DNA of 64,000 bases from Anaerolineaceae bacterium (GCA_029265815.1 JAJUGU010000010.1:1-64000); one strand, 5' to 3'; shown: positions 43,193 to 51,899, numbered from the stretch's first letter. Notes: generated by a model not told the origin, from the letters alone. Translations and numbers: made by a program.

Positions 43193-44006
43193 TATAGGCT
43201 TACGCAAGCGCTTGATCGTCATTGACATCATGGTCCCTGTCCTGGCGTTTTTTACCATCATAGGTGGGTGGCCTTTTACGATATTCATTGCCCTGCTCTT
43301 GGGCCTGGCTGCTTTTGAGCTGTGGCGCCTCTTCCACAACGGTGGATACTCACCATCACTTCCTGTGATGGTTTTTTTCGTCATGGCCATGATCTTCCTG
43401 CGCCATGTTTATCAATTCCAATATGCAGATTTTTGGTTGATGCTTCTCATCTGCTTATCGATGTTTGTTCATGTACTTCAACAACAGAAAGGGATCAAAA
43501 CATCAGCTGTAGATTTTGCGATCACCATCGGTGGTACGGTTTATCTGGGATGGCTTGGTGGTTACGCGATTTCTTTGCGTGCCCTTGAAAATGGGGTGTA
43601 CTGGATTTTGCTTGTAATCCCTATCATTTCACTGGCTGATACAGGTGCGTACCTGATCGGTCGTGTGTTTGGCAGACATAAGATGCTTCCAATGGTCAGC
43701 CCAAAAAAGAGCTGGGAAGGATACTTTGGCGGCATCTTGACCGGAATACTTGGCGGATGGGGGCTGGCATCTTTGTGGCACATCAAAGTCGCTTCAATCC
43801 TCCCGATTTATGGAGTGATCTTTGGAGCTGTGATTTCAATTCTGGCTCCGATAGGAGATTTTGGTGAGAGCATGATCAAACGACAATTCAACGCCAAAGA
43901 TTCTGGAAAGTTCTTATTGGAACATGGCGGTTTTCTCGACCGCGTGGATTCTTCACTTTGGGCTGCCGCCATTGGTTATTACTTAATTTTGGTAATTGCC
44001 GGTTAA
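43182..44006 (+). CDS. cdsA: Phosphatidate cytidylyltransferase
   Basis: 274 residues, seven or eight membrane helices. The signature occurs as ADTGAYLIGRVFGRHKM, SPKKSWEGYFGG and, near the C-terminus, GDFGESMIKRQFNAKDSG...HGGFLDRVDS. It forms CDP-diacylglycerol for phospholipids. Overlap with uppS implies coupled translation. Confidence 0.93.
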   Translation: MKTDIGLRKRLIVIDIMVPVLAFFTIIGGWPFTIFIALLLGLAAFELWRLFHNGGYSPSLPVMVFFVMAMIFLRHVYQFQYADFWLMLLICLSMFVHVLQQQKGIKTSAVDFAITIGGTVYLGWLGGYAISLRALENGVYWILLVIPIISLADTGAYLIGRVFGRHKMLPMVSPKKSWEGYFGGILTGILGGWGLASLWHIKVASILPIYGVIFGAVISILAPIGDFGESMIKRQFNAKDSGKFLLEHGGFLDRVDSSLWAAAIGYYLILVIAG

Positions 44007-44031
44007 TAAATATTTTTTAATCGGAGGTAAT

Positions 44032-45018
44032 ATGGTTAATACAACTCCCACTCGAAACCTGGCGCTCGATCTGGTTCGAGTCACTGAAGCTGCCGCGTTG
44101 TCTGCCGGCAGATTTATGGGCAGAGGAGACAAGAACGCAGCTGATGCCGCAGCCGTCAATGGCATGCGGTTGATGCTCAACTCCATTGATATGGATGGAG
44201 TAGTGGTAATCGGTGAAGGGGAAAAAGATGAGGCCCCAATGTTGTATAACGGAGAAAGACTGGGGACTGGTAATGGTCCACTGCTGGACATCGCAGTGGA
44301 TCCCATTGATGGAACCCGCCCATTGGCTTACGGTTTATGGAATTCAATTTCCACCGTCGCGCTTTCTCCTCGCGGCACGATGTTCAACCCTGGACCGTTT
44401 GTTTACATGGATAAAATCGCTGTTGGACCTGAAGCAAAAGGTTGCATTGACATTGAAGCACCTGTTGCCGATAACTTGAAAAAAATTGCTAAAGCAAAAG
44501 GAACCAAGGTTGACATGCTTACCGTTGTCATCCTGGATCGTCCAAGACATGAAAAATTAATCAATGAGGTCCGAAGCACCGGTGCCCGCATTCGATTGAT
44601 CCCAGATGGTGATGTCTCAGGTGCATTGATGACAGCCATGGAAGACACATCCATCGACGTGCTGATGGGCATAGGCGGAACCCCTGAAGGTGTTCTAGCT
44701 GCGTGCGGTTTACGCTGTATGGGAGGCGAGATCGTGGGCAAGCTTTTTGCCCGTAATCCGCGTGAACTTGAGGTGGCAAAAGAAATGGGTGTGGATTTTA
44801 ACAAACCCTTATCAATGGATGACCTGATCAAATCGGATAAAGTATTCTTCGCTGCCACAGGTATTACCACAGGTGATTTATTGGATGGGGTTTCGTATTT
44901 CAAAGATGGTGCACGCACAGACAGCCTCGTGATGCGCAGTTTGACAGGAACTGTTCGGCGAATCATCTCCACTCATAAGATGAGTAAACTGGAAAGAATC
45001 AGCGCAATCCCTTATTAA
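44032..45018 (+). CDS. glpX: Class II fructose-1,6-bisphosphatase
   Basis: 328 residues from the ATG at 44,032 with CGGAGG before it. Metal-binding motifs are VVIGEGEKDEAPML and AVDPIDGTRPLAYG; GIGGTPEGVLAACG and TGITTGDLL are GlpX-type. It removes the 1-phosphate of fructose-1,6-bisphosphate in gluconeogenesis. It ends the frr operon before a strong palindrome. Confidence 0.93.
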   Translation: MVNTTPTRNLALDLVRVTEAAALSAGRFMGRGDKNAADAAAVNGMRLMLNSIDMDGVVVIGEGEKDEAPMLYNGERLGTGNGPLLDIAVDPIDGTRPLAYGLWNSISTVALSPRGTMFNPGPFVYMDKIAVGPEAKGCIDIEAPVADNLKKIAKAKGTKVDMLTVVILDRPRHEKLINEVRSTGARIRLIPDGDVSGALMTAMEDTSIDVLMGIGGTPEGVLAACGLRCMGGEIVGKLFARNPRELEVAKEMGVDFNKPLSMDDLIKSDKVFFAATGITTGDLLDGVSYFKDGARTDSLVMRSLTGTVRRIISTHKMSKLERISAIPY

Positions 45019-45024
45019 AAAAAT

Positions 45025-45056
45025 GAGAGGGCATCAGATCTGATGCCCTCTCTCTT
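45025..45056. terminator. Bidirectional terminator after glpX
   Basis: GAGAGGGCATCA (45025-45036) and TGATGCCCTCTC (45041-45052) with a 4-base loop; A residues before and T residues after. Confidence 0.85.
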
Positions 45057-45068
45057 ATCACTGATGAG

Positions 45069-45785
45069 TTATTTGATCTCGTATGTCACGTTGGCTTCCA
45101 CGGTGATCATCAACTGACCGGCAGCCACTGGTACACTGCTTGCATCCATTGCACCGCCAACACCCTTGGCAGCATAAACAGGGGTGGTGCCGCTGCTTAC
45201 CCAGACATTCACTGATTGCAGTTCTCCAAGTTTAACTCCGGCTGATTCAGCAATTGCCTTGGCCTGTTCGCGGGCATTTTCGATGGCCATATCACGCGCC
45301 TGTGCGATGGCTGCTTCTTTATCTAAGACATCAAAACTGATTCCGTTGATGGTATTAGCGCCCGAGCGCACAACCGCATCCAACAGTGAGCCGAGACTGT
45401 TAAGATCGTGGACGGTAACATACACCGTGTTCTCGACGACAAAGTAACGCCGCGTAACCTGACCATCCATGCCATAATCGGTCATAGGATAGACATTGAA
45501 GTTTGAAGTCTGGATATCTTTCTGCTCAACGCCCAGGGATTTTAAAGCGTCTGCAATTTCATTCGCCTGAATATTATTCTTGGATAACGCTTCAGAAACC
45601 TCATCTGCATCCACTCGCACACCAATATTAATATATGCCACATCAGGCACCATGTAGACCTCACCGGTTCCTGAAGCATTCAGGGTGCGAATCTGCGGAA
45701 CCGTGCTGACTACAGGGCCTGCACAGGCGGTCAGGCCAAGAATGGTGATCAATGCTGCGGTAATAATAAGTATTGTTTTTTTCAT
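45069..45785 (-). CDS. SIMPL-domain (DUF541) lipoprotein
   Basis: 238 residues from the ATG at 45,785, which has AAAAGGAG before it. The signal sequence ends in the lipobox LTAC. The mature protein has the DUF541/SIMPL pattern: RTLNASGTGEVYMVPDVAYINIGV, a helix rich in acidic and polar residues (VSEALSKNNIQANEIADAL), TSNFNVYPMTDYG and the Ala-rich segment AAIAQARDMAIENAREQAKAIAESAGVKLG. Related proteins form large ring assemblies and bind oxidised or signalling partners; the function is not settled. It sits on the outer face of the membrane. Confidence 0.88.
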   Translation of the reverse strand: MKKTILIITAALITILGLTACAGPVVSTVPQIRTLNASGTGEVYMVPDVAYINIGVRVDADEVSEALSKNNIQANEIADALKSLGVEQKDIQTSNFNVYPMTDYGMDGQVTRRYFVVENTVYVTVHDLNSLGSLLDAVVRSGANTINGISFDVLDKEAAIAQARDMAIENAREQAKAIAESAGVKLGELQSVNVWVSSGTTPVYAAKGVGGAMDASSVPVAAGQLMITVEANVTYEIK

Positions 45786-46052
45786 TTTTTCTCCTTTTGT
45801 TTTTCTTGTGATAAGACGTTGAAGAAAGAAGTTAGTTCCCGATTCGATCAACTTGTTTTGGATTAATTATTCTATCTTTCTTTGAAATCTGTATACCATT
45901 CCATCCCAAGACTGGTTTAATTTGTTCAAATTTGACATGCAAGTATAAAGATTCAAAAACTGTAGTCTCATAATAACTATACTTAGTAAAGCACCCTGAA
46001 TGTACATTCATTCAGGGTGTTGAAATTAATCTTTAGGCTAAGGTTGAACCAA

Positions 46053-47111
46053 TTACTCCAACTCGCGAATACTTACCTCTCCGACGGCAACTTCAATTTG
46101 GAGATCCAAAGTCGGACTGTCAGTTATTGCATTTTGATTGATGATGTTATCATTCACTCGCAAATACCCATCGGGCAGGTTGGTATGAACCAATCCTGTT
46201 TCCAGATTGATATTCACATCGCAACCTTTCGGCACGAAGATTACCAGTTTACCCACAGACAGTTCGATCTGTGCACTTCCATCACGAGTACATGGGAGAA
46301 CAATCGAGGCTTCACCAACAGCCTCCTCGAGTTTTAATTTTTGCATTTGAACCTTCAATAGATCAACGTTTACTTCACCAACTGCAATACTGGTCTGAAG
46401 GTCTACCGGGATATTGGAATTGACTGCGAAATCCCATTCCAGAGAAGAAGTGCCCAGTGGAACCGTGGTAGTACCGTGCGTGCTCAAGTCCAACAGGCTG
46501 CGGCCATTTTCAGGAGCGACGTAGTTTTGAACCAGGTCCAGGCCTTTTGGAAGACTGATGTTACCTGACAACAGCAAATCACTTTCTGCTTCACCCGTAA
46601 GGTCAAATTTTCCAACTGGCATTGAAATAGATATCTGCGCCTCAGTAGCTCCATCCAACGATTGTGCAACAGGAGCTTCTTTCACACCCATTCCAAAAGG
46701 TGAAGAAAGCGCGATCCAGATGATGCCTGCAACAAGGAGCAGCCCGAGCCCCACCCGCAGGATCGTATTCAAAGCCGTCCTGCTCCGTCCAAACGCCACA
46801 TCGAACCCGATGGCGATCAGAATTACGGGCCACAGTCGGATTAATAAAGCCCAGGCCCTCGCAGGAAAAATATTCAAATTCCCAAGCAACAAAACTGTGC
46901 CTAACCCCAGAAACACAAGCGGACCCACCCATCCATCACGCCGGTATAAACCATCCAGGCCTCCAACGATGAGGATCACCGGCCAATACAAAGCGATACT
47001 TTCCCAGGCTGAACCCTCGATCGTGCCAATGTTAACGAGGAAAAGAAGCACCCCGGCAGCAACCAGTAAGAGGGGGAAGAAAAGGCTCCTCGGCTTACGA
47101 TCTTCGATCAT
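46053..47111 (-). CDS. LiaF-like membrane protein (DUF5668, cell-wall stress response type)
   Basis: 352 residues. The N-terminal half has four to five hydrophobic helices in the LiaI/DUF5668 style, with repeats of the unit type LLFLVNIGTIEG...YWPVILIVGGLDGLYRRDG and LWPVILIAIGFDVAFGRS. The C-terminal half (about 165-352) is a soluble beta-rich domain with alternating strands, like the cell-wall-active antibiotics response domain of LiaF. In Firmicutes LiaF represses the LiaRS system. Here it is the last gene of a four-gene operon, two bases after the PspC-domain gene. No two-component regulator is near. Confidence 0.75.
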   Translation of the reverse strand: MIEDRKPRSLFFPLLLVAAGVLLFLVNIGTIEGSAWESIALYWPVILIVGGLDGLYRRDGWVGPLVFLGLGTVLLLGNLNIFPARAWALLIRLWPVILIAIGFDVAFGRSRTALNTILRVGLGLLLVAGIIWIALSSPFGMGVKEAPVAQSLDGATEAQISISMPVGKFDLTGEAESDLLLSGNISLPKGLDLVQNYVAPENGRSLLDLSTHGTTTVPLGTSSLEWDFAVNSNIPVDLQTSIAVGEVNVDLLKVQMQKLKLEEAVGEASIVLPCTRDGSAQIELSVGKLVIFVPKGCDVNINLETGLVHTNLPDGYLRVNDNIINQNAITDSPTLDLQIEVAVGEVSIRELE

Positions 47112-47113
47112 TC

Positions 47114-47569
47114 TTACTCCTTTTTTGTCGCCCGCAGCAGTAAAGCTACCCCTGCCAGTAAGACTAGCGCTGCGAGTATCACACCGTTATCCAACCATGA
47201 CAACCACGGAAGATTTAACTGCCGGAGGAAAAGATATGCCCCGCCCAGAATTAAGGCTATTCCAATGAAGCGTGCGGCGTTCACGTTTGGCTGTCTTACC
47301 GCCGACACGAACTCATCCCGCATCGTCTCAGCCCGTTCGCGCAATTCTTCTCCGTTGAGGGGCTGCGATTGGCCGGTGCTGGCTGCGCTTTCAGAATCAA
47401 CCACAATCCACAGAATGATGTAGACCAGCGGGCCAATCCCACCCAGGAGGGTAAAAATTACAAAGAACAGACGGACGAGGGTTACGTCAATATTCAAGTA
47501 TTTTGCCAGACCACCGCACACGCCCCCCAACATGCGGTCTGTCTGACTGCGATATAAACGATTTCCCAT
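47114..47569 (-). CDS. PspC-domain membrane protein
   Basis: 151 residues from the ATG at 47,569 after GGAAGG. The PspC domain (about 2-65) reads RLYRSQTDRMLGGVCGGLAKYLNIDVTLVRLFF and IIIYIILWIVV-like helices. A second half has two more hydrophobic helices (about 100-145). PspC senses membrane stress in phage-shock systems; fusion or pairing with LiaF-like proteins is seen in Gram-positive bacteria and Chloroflexota. It is co-transcribed with the LiaF-like gene. Confidence 0.85.
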   Translation of the reverse strand: MGNRLYRSQTDRMLGGVCGGLAKYLNIDVTLVRLFFVIFTLLGGIGPLVYIILWIVVDSESAASTGQSQPLNGEELRERAETMRDEFVSAVRQPNVNAARFIGIALILGGAYLFLRQLNLPWLSWLDNGVILAALVLLAGVALLLRATKKE

Positions 47570-47585
47570 ACGCACCTTCCTATGC

Positions 47586-48221
47586 TTACTTTTTCAATGA
47601 GCGAATCACCAGATACGCTCCGACTGCCACAAATCCCAGAGCCCAAATCCAACCAAGAATGGAATCCACCATCGCTCCCGATGTCACCATAATCAAGACG
47701 CCCAGACCAAGGCAGATACCGCCAGGGATCCACACCCATTTCTCATTCTTACCAGAGGGCAAGAAATTTATCAGTGCAAAAGTTGCCCCAACACCAAGGA
47801 AGAACAAAGAACCCTGCGCCCAGCCATTTCCCCGCATGCCAGCGATCACTGCCAGGGTAGCCAGCACACCGCCTGGAATAATTGGCCACCACTGCCCTTG
47901 ATTCAACAAAAGGACGACCAGAAAACTGAGTGCAATGAATCCAAGAAAGATTGATCCACCGAATCGGTTTGAAAACACAGGGAAAAGTTCACCGCAGGCG
48001 ATCAGGGTGCCTAAGCCCAGTAAAGTAAAACCTGGGATAGCTGCCCACCATTTCTGACGATTCTGAATCAGAACAAACAGGAATATTACACCTCCAGCAG
48101 CAAATAGCAATGCTATGAACAAACCACCAATGGGAATTTCGAAGATTTGTTGAAGCAGAAATACACCGCCAGCCAGAACGAGCAATATACCAAAGAAGAG
48201 CCTTTTTGCTTGACTTGACAT
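47586..48221 (-). CDS. Polytopic membrane protein, DUF5668-like
   Basis: 211 residues with about eight short hydrophobic segments in which the unit ILLVLAGGVFLLQQIF or similar recurs, including GFTLLGLGTLIACGELF and GGVLATLAVIAGMRG. It looks like repeats of the helical hairpins found in the N-termini of LiaF-like proteins. Third gene of the four-gene envelope operon; 34 bases after the preceding gene. No enzymatic motif. Confidence 0.65.
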   Translation of the reverse strand: MSSQAKRLFFGILLVLAGGVFLLQQIFEIPIGGLFIALLFAAGGVIFLFVLIQNRQKWWAAIPGFTLLGLGTLIACGELFPVFSNRFGGSIFLGFIALSFLVVLLLNQGQWWPIIPGGVLATLAVIAGMRGNGWAQGSLFFLGVGATFALINFLPSGKNEKWVWIPGGICLGLGVLIMVTSGAMVDSILGWIWALGFVAVGAYLVIRSLKK

Positions 48222-48255
48222 AAGATTATCCTTTCATCATCGACTTTTTAATTTT

Positions 48256-48768
48256 TTAACGGGGTCTTACCAGCGCTCGCACCCCAATCAATACGCCTGC
48301 AGCAACCAATAACAGAGGCCAGTAAACACCCAAAGCATTAAATGCACCAAAGAATGCGCCAAACACGATGAATAGAATCAAACTGGTCCCGATCGTATCA
48401 AACGACGATCTGAGCGAATAACGAGTTCGGCCACCCAGCAGCCAGGCCAAGACCATTCCGATGCCTGAGAATCCTGGAATCAGCGCCCACATGTATGCCC
48501 AGCTTCCCCAGTTGCCACTCATATTTTGATAATAAAGGATTCCTCCAATACCAGCGACGATGCAGGCAGGCACGGCGAGATCAGGAGCACCAACAATCAG
48601 TCCCAAAACAAGCAGCCCTGCGCCTACCAACATAACGGTAACCGGCCAGGCATAGTTAATGTGAATTAATTCTTTGAAACCTGGAACAACGTTGACAAGT
48701 ATGAAATATATACCTACCAATACCAGGAGAATCCCGATACCAAGTGTCGTCCTTTGATTTTTATTCAT
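48256..48768 (-). CDS. Polytopic membrane protein, DUF5668-like
   Basis: 170 residues from the ATG at 48,768 with GGAGG before it. Six hydrophobic helices; the first reads TTLGIGILLVLVGIYFILVN, close to the LiaI/DUF5668 N-terminus, and YWPLLLVAAGVLIGVRALVRPR ends the protein with the same kind of helix. It opens the four-gene envelope operon (48.8 to 46.1 kb). Function is inferred only from context as part of a cell-envelope stress module. Confidence 0.65.
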   Translation of the reverse strand: MNKNQRTTLGIGILLVLVGIYFILVNVVPGFKELIHINYAWPVTVMLVGAGLLVLGLIVGAPDLAVPACIVAGIGGILYYQNMSGNWGSWAYMWALIPGFSGIGMVLAWLLGGRTRYSLRSSFDTIGTSLILFIVFGAFFGAFNALGVYWPLLLVAAGVLIGVRALVRPR

Positions 48769-48855
48769 TTCAAACCTCCAAAACCATATCAAATTCTATT
48801 TGATTACCCTATATACGCAAATTACCAATTTTCGATGCAAATTCCTCAATCAACC

Positions 48856-48883
48856 TTGACAAAGTGATGCAACCCTTTATAAT
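48856..48883 (+). promoter_or_regulatory. Consensus promoter of the cysteine operon leader
   Basis: TTGACA (48856-48861) and TATAAT (48878-48883), both perfect, with a 16-base spacer. Start is expected near 48,890, about 28 bases before the leader peptide ATG. This is the strongest promoter sequence in the window. Confidence 0.8.
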
Positions 48884-48917
48884 ATGACAATAATTATCTA
48901 ATTAGGATATTGTTTTT

Positions 48918-48971
48918 ATGAACAAAGTGAGTCTCATTAATTGCTTGTGTTTACGGCGGGGAGCGATCTGA
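48918..48971 (+). CDS. Cysteine-rich leader peptide (attenuator uORF) of cysKE
   Basis: A 17-codon open frame with the sequence MNKVSLINCLCLRRGAI, which holds two Cys codons (TGC, TGT) separated by one codon. Its end, CGG CGG GGA, is also the first arm of an RNA hairpin. Nothing else about the peptide suggests a function as a protein. Ribosome stalling at the Cys codons when charged tRNA-Cys is scarce would cover that arm and allow the antiterminator, so cysK and cysE would be made. AGGA lies about ten bases before the ATG. Confidence 0.7.
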   Translation: MNKVSLINCLCLRRGAI

Positions 48972-49067
48972 TCACCGCCTGAAAAACTCATTCAACGGTC
49001 AACTTATCAGGCGGCGGAGGACGTCCCCGCACATTAGCGTGCAGCCCTCCCGGCCGCTTTTGTTTTT
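48955..49067 (+). promoter_or_regulatory. Transcription attenuator of cysKE (1:2, 2:3 and 3:4 pairing)
   Basis: Segment 1, GGCGG (48,955-48,959), lies in the leader peptide codons and can pair with segment 2, CCGCC (48,975-48,979). Segment 2 as CCGCCTGA (48,975-48,982) is also the perfect complement of segment 3, TCAGGCGG (49,007-49,014). Segment 3 continues into GGAGG (49,016-49,020), which pairs with CCTCC (49,046-49,050) and, with bulges, GCGGC pairs with GGCCGC, followed by TTTTGTTTTT: a terminator. This is the classical arrangement of amino-acid attenuators. The 12-base repeat AACGGTCAACTT (48,994) / AAGTTGACCGTT (49,070) encloses the terminator. Confidence 0.75.
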
Positions 49068-49104
49068 AAAAGTTGACCGTTTTAATTTTTAAAAGGATGT
49101 CATC

Positions 49105-50037
49105 ATGAAAATTGCAAATGATGTTATTGAATTGATCGGAAACACACCGCTGGTCAGGCTTAATCGACTGACGCAAGAAAGTCAGGCTCAAATCGTTGCC
49201 AAGCTTGAATATTTCAATCCATCTCACAGTGTCAAAGACCGCATCGGCGCCGCCATGATCGAAGCCGGTGAAAAAGCCGGGTTGATTAAAAAAGACACCA
49301 TCCTGGTTGAACCCACCAGTGGAAACACGGGTATTGCGCTGGCTTTTGTTGCGGCTGCCAAAGGTTATAAACTGGTGCTGGTTATGCCTGACTCCATGAG
49401 CCGCGAACGGCAAATTCTGCTCAAGGCTTACGGGGCAGACCTGGTATTGACCCCCGGTAGTGATGGCATGGCTGGCGCAATTCGTAAAGCAGAAGAGATT
49501 GCTGCATCTGATCCGCGGTATTACATGCCACAGCAATTCTCCAATCCGGCAAATCCTGAAATCCATCGTAGAACAACCGCCGAAGAAATCTGGCGCGATA
49601 CAGATGGCAAAGTGGATATCGTGGTAGCCGGGGTAGGCACCGGTGGCACAATCACCGGCATTGGAGAAGTGTTAAAAGCGCGCAAACCTGGCGTAAAGAT
49701 GATCGCGGTCGAACCAGATGCTTCGCCGGTTCTTTCTGGCGGCGTAAAAGGTACCCACCAGATACAGGGAATCGGTGCAGGATTCATCCCGGAAGTTCTC
49801 AACACCTCGATTTATGACGAAATCATCCGGGTCACCAGTTCAGACGCGTTCGCAACCGCGCGTGCTATGGCCACCCAGGAAGGACTACTGGTTGGAATTT
49901 CATCAGGTGCTGCTGTTTGGGCTGCGCTTCAGGTTGCTGCGCGGGAAGAAAACAAAGGGAAACTGATTGTCGTAATTATTCCCTCCTTCGGGGAACGCTA
50001 CCTGAGCACAGCCCTTTACGCAGATCTGGTTGCATAA
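49105..50037 (+). CDS. cysK: Cysteine synthase (O-acetylserine sulfhydrylase)
   Basis: 310 residues, normal length. PLP-binding Lys in [11 protein letters not shown], phosphate-binding loops [11 protein letters not shown] and [13 protein letters not shown], and the SSGAA motif near the C-terminus. It replaces the acetate of O-acetylserine with sulfide. First gene after the attenuator; followed 20 bases later by cysE, whose product makes the substrate. AAAAGGA precedes the ATG. Confidence 0.96.
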   Translation: MKIANDVIELIGNTPLVRLNRLTQESQAQIVAKLEYFNPSHSVKDRIGAAMIEAGEKAGLIKKDTILVEPTSGNTGIALAFVAAAKGYKLVLVMPDSMSRERQILLKAYGADLVLTPGSDGMAGAIRKAEEIAASDPRYYMPQQFSNPANPEIHRRTTAEEIWRDTDGKVDIVVAGVGTGGTITGIGEVLKARKPGVKMIAVEPDASPVLSGGVKGTHQIQGIGAGFIPEVLNTSIYDEIIRVTSSDAFATARAMATQEGLLVGISSGAAVWAALQVAAREENKGKLIVVIIPSFGERYLSTALYADLVA

Positions 50038-50057
50038 AGAAAGTGAAGGTTATCGCC

Positions 50058-50792
50058 ATGTTCAACTCAATCCGCGAGGATATTCAATCCGTTTTTAACC
50101 GCGACCCGGCTGCCAGGTCGACCATAGAGTTGTTGATTGCGTACCCGGGTTTACATGCCGTGTGGGCGCACCGCACTGAGCACTGGCTGTGGGAACACGG
50201 GGTAAAACTTTTAGCACGCTGGCTTTCTCACGTTACCCGCTTTCTTACCGGCATTGAAATTCACCCTGGAGCGAAAATCGGCCCGGGATTTTTCATTGAT
50301 CATGGAATGGGAGTAGTCATCGGAGAGACAACTGAAATCGGCCGCAATGTGACTCTTTACCACGGGGTCACACTGGGCGGCACAAGCCTTGAAAAAGGCA
50401 AGCGCCATCCCACTCTGGAAGATGAGGTGGTTGTTGGAGCCGGCGCAAAAATACTGGGTAACATCGTCATCGGTGCTCACAGCCGTATTGGTGCAAATGC
50501 GGTGGTGGTCAAATCAGTTCCGCCCAATTCTGTGGTGGTAGGTGTACCCGGTCAGATCGTCATGCGCAGCCGACCCGCAGCAGAAGGTCCCGATCTCGAA
50601 CACGGCAAGCTGCCCGATGCACTGGGAGAATCTATAGTCTCCCTGATGAAGCGACTTGAGATCGTGGAACATAAACTGCACATTCAGATGGATGAGAAAA
50701 GTGTTTACATGGGAGAGAACGGTCAAAAACACCCCATGTTTTTACATTCACCGGCTGTCGGAATCTGGCAGGGCGAAGATTTCATGATCTAA
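50058..50792 (+). CDS. cysE: Serine O-acetyltransferase
   Basis: 244 residues from the ATG at 50,058 with GAAGG before it. The N-terminal helical domain is short (about 60 residues). The left-handed beta-helix follows, with hexapeptide repeats from [22 protein letters not shown] to [22 protein letters not shown]. The His-containing catalytic parts DHGMG and [10 protein letters not shown] are present. The C-terminus has an extension of about 65 residues after the helix, partly coiled ([15 protein letters not shown]). It makes O-acetylserine for CysK. Confidence 0.94.
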   Translation: MFNSIREDIQSVFNRDPAARSTIELLIAYPGLHAVWAHRTEHWLWEHGVKLLARWLSHVTRFLTGIEIHPGAKIGPGFFIDHGMGVVIGETTEIGRNVTLYHGVTLGGTSLEKGKRHPTLEDEVVVGAGAKILGNIVIGAHSRIGANAVVVKSVPPNSVVVGVPGQIVMRSRPAAEGPDLEHGKLPDALGESIVSLMKRLEIVEHKLHIQMDEKSVYMGENGQKHPMFLHSPAVGIWQGEDFMI

Positions 50793-50800
50793 ACCAACAC

Positions 50801-50833
50801 AAAAGCAGAGAAAGGAATTCATCCTTTCTCTGC
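50801..50833 (-). terminator. Terminator of the CAP/LysM gene, shared with cysE
   Basis: GCAGAGAAAGGA (50805-50816) and TCCTTTCTCTGC (50822-50833), a 12-base perfect stem. The T-run (rc of 50801-50804) is on the minus strand, so it mainly serves the CAP gene; cysE may also end here. Confidence 0.75.
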
Positions 50834-50870
50834 AAAAATAGTTATACTCAACCAATCGTGACCTGAAAGG

Positions 50871-51848
50871 CTATTTTTTCTTTCGCATCGGTTTGATGAA
50901 ATTAATCCAAACAACCGCAAAGAATCCGGCTGCACTGATGACCAGCAACCCCAATCCCAGCCATTGCCGGTCAATTTTAGGCAAAATATCCGCCAGATTG
51001 GGTCTGGGGGTAGGAGTGGGGGTTACGGTAGGCATTGGCGTGGTTGGCTGCACTGTGGCTGTTGGTGTTCGGGTTGGGCGAAAGACAGTTGGGGTTACAG
51101 TAGGTGTTACTGTAATGGTAGGCGTACCGCGGATGATAAGTTTATCACCCTCATAGATCGTGCTGGATGTTAAACCGTTTAATGCCTTGATCTGATCGGT
51201 GGTCACCCCGTACCATACAGCAATCGTATACAGCGTCTGGCCGTACTTAACAGTATGCACGATTGAACCGTCTTCTTGTGGGGTAGCGGTAACCACTGGT
51301 TCAATAAATTGTGTAGTGGGAACTGCAGTATAAGAGACTGCGCCGCTTGATCCAGATGAACCACTTCCGCAGTAAGCAGCATGAACGATATAGACCGTCA
51401 CCCCGCTCGAGTCAGTCATAATGCCAGCCCCGATATCGGTGTAATTGGCTTCTGTCATCGGCAACATGTGTTGGTAATCAGCCCACTGGCTTTGGATATC
51501 ACCGATGGTATGGCCTGAATACCCAGCCGCCCAGTTTTCGGTTGCCCACACAGTGGATCCACCACAGTAGCCAGCATTTGCAATTCTGGTACGAACATCG
51601 GGGTAACCATGGTATGTGAGGTGATCATAAATCCCCTGTGCCACCATCGTCTCAGCAGTCCATTGAGCCGTGCTCATCAAGATCGAATTGGTGGTTAATG
51701 CTGGTAAACCGTATGACGTACGAATATTGTTTACCAGCGCGATTAAGTCACTGGTGGTGACAGACTGCGCCCTGACTTCTGATTCTGGAACAAGAATTTG
51801 AGCAGTCAGCACCAATATCAAGGTGAGATTTAATAGAAATTTGCGCAT
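50871..51848 (-). CDS. CAP/SCP-domain protein with LysM and C-terminal anchor
   Basis: 325 residues from the ATG at 51,848. Signal peptide 1-28 ending at VRAQS. A CAP/SCP-like domain follows (about 35-160) with LVNNIRTSYGLPALT, TAQWTAETMV and the terminal signature ENWAAGYSGHTIGDIQSQW and DIGAGIMTDSSGVTVYIVHAAYCG. A LysM module (about 195-240) reads VKYGQTLYTIAVWYGVTTDQIKALNG. A Thr/Pro-rich wall linker (TPTVTPTV) and one C-terminal membrane helix with a basic tail end the chain. It should sit at the cell surface bound to peptidoglycan. The start codon lies in a perfect 11-base palindrome. Confidence 0.85.
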   Translation of the reverse strand: MRKFLLNLTLILVLTAQILVPESEVRAQSVTTSDLIALVNNIRTSYGLPALTTNSILMSTAQWTAETMVAQGIYDHLTYHGYPDVRTRIANAGYCGGSTVWATENWAAGYSGHTIGDIQSQWADYQHMLPMTEANYTDIGAGIMTDSSGVTVYIVHAAYCGSGSSGSSGAVSYTAVPTTQFIEPVVTATPQEDGSIVHTVKYGQTLYTIAVWYGVTTDQIKALNGLTSSTIYEGDKLIIRGTPTITVTPTVTPTVFRPTRTPTATVQPTTPMPTVTPTPTPRPNLADILPKIDRQWLGLGLLVISAAGFFAVVWINFIKPMRKKK

Positions 51849-51875
51849 CGTTGCGTAATTATACACGATGCGCAA
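51841..51875. promoter_or_regulatory. Palindrome over -10 box and start codon of the CAP gene
   Basis: TTGCGCATCGT (51841-51851) and ACGATGCGCAA (51865-51875) form a perfect inverted repeat with a 13-base centre. On the minus strand the centre contains TATAAT, nine bases before the ATG, which is in the second arm. A -10 box this close to the start predicts a leaderless message; the dyad is well placed for a repressor. Confidence 0.55.
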
Positions 51876-51899
51876 ATCTGTAAATATGTCAAGATGTAA

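Noticed and set aside
48884-49104. T-box or S-box (SAM) riboswitch before cysK
   Set aside because: Neither the T-box sequence nor the SAM core is present; the leader peptide and three-way pairing explain the region better.
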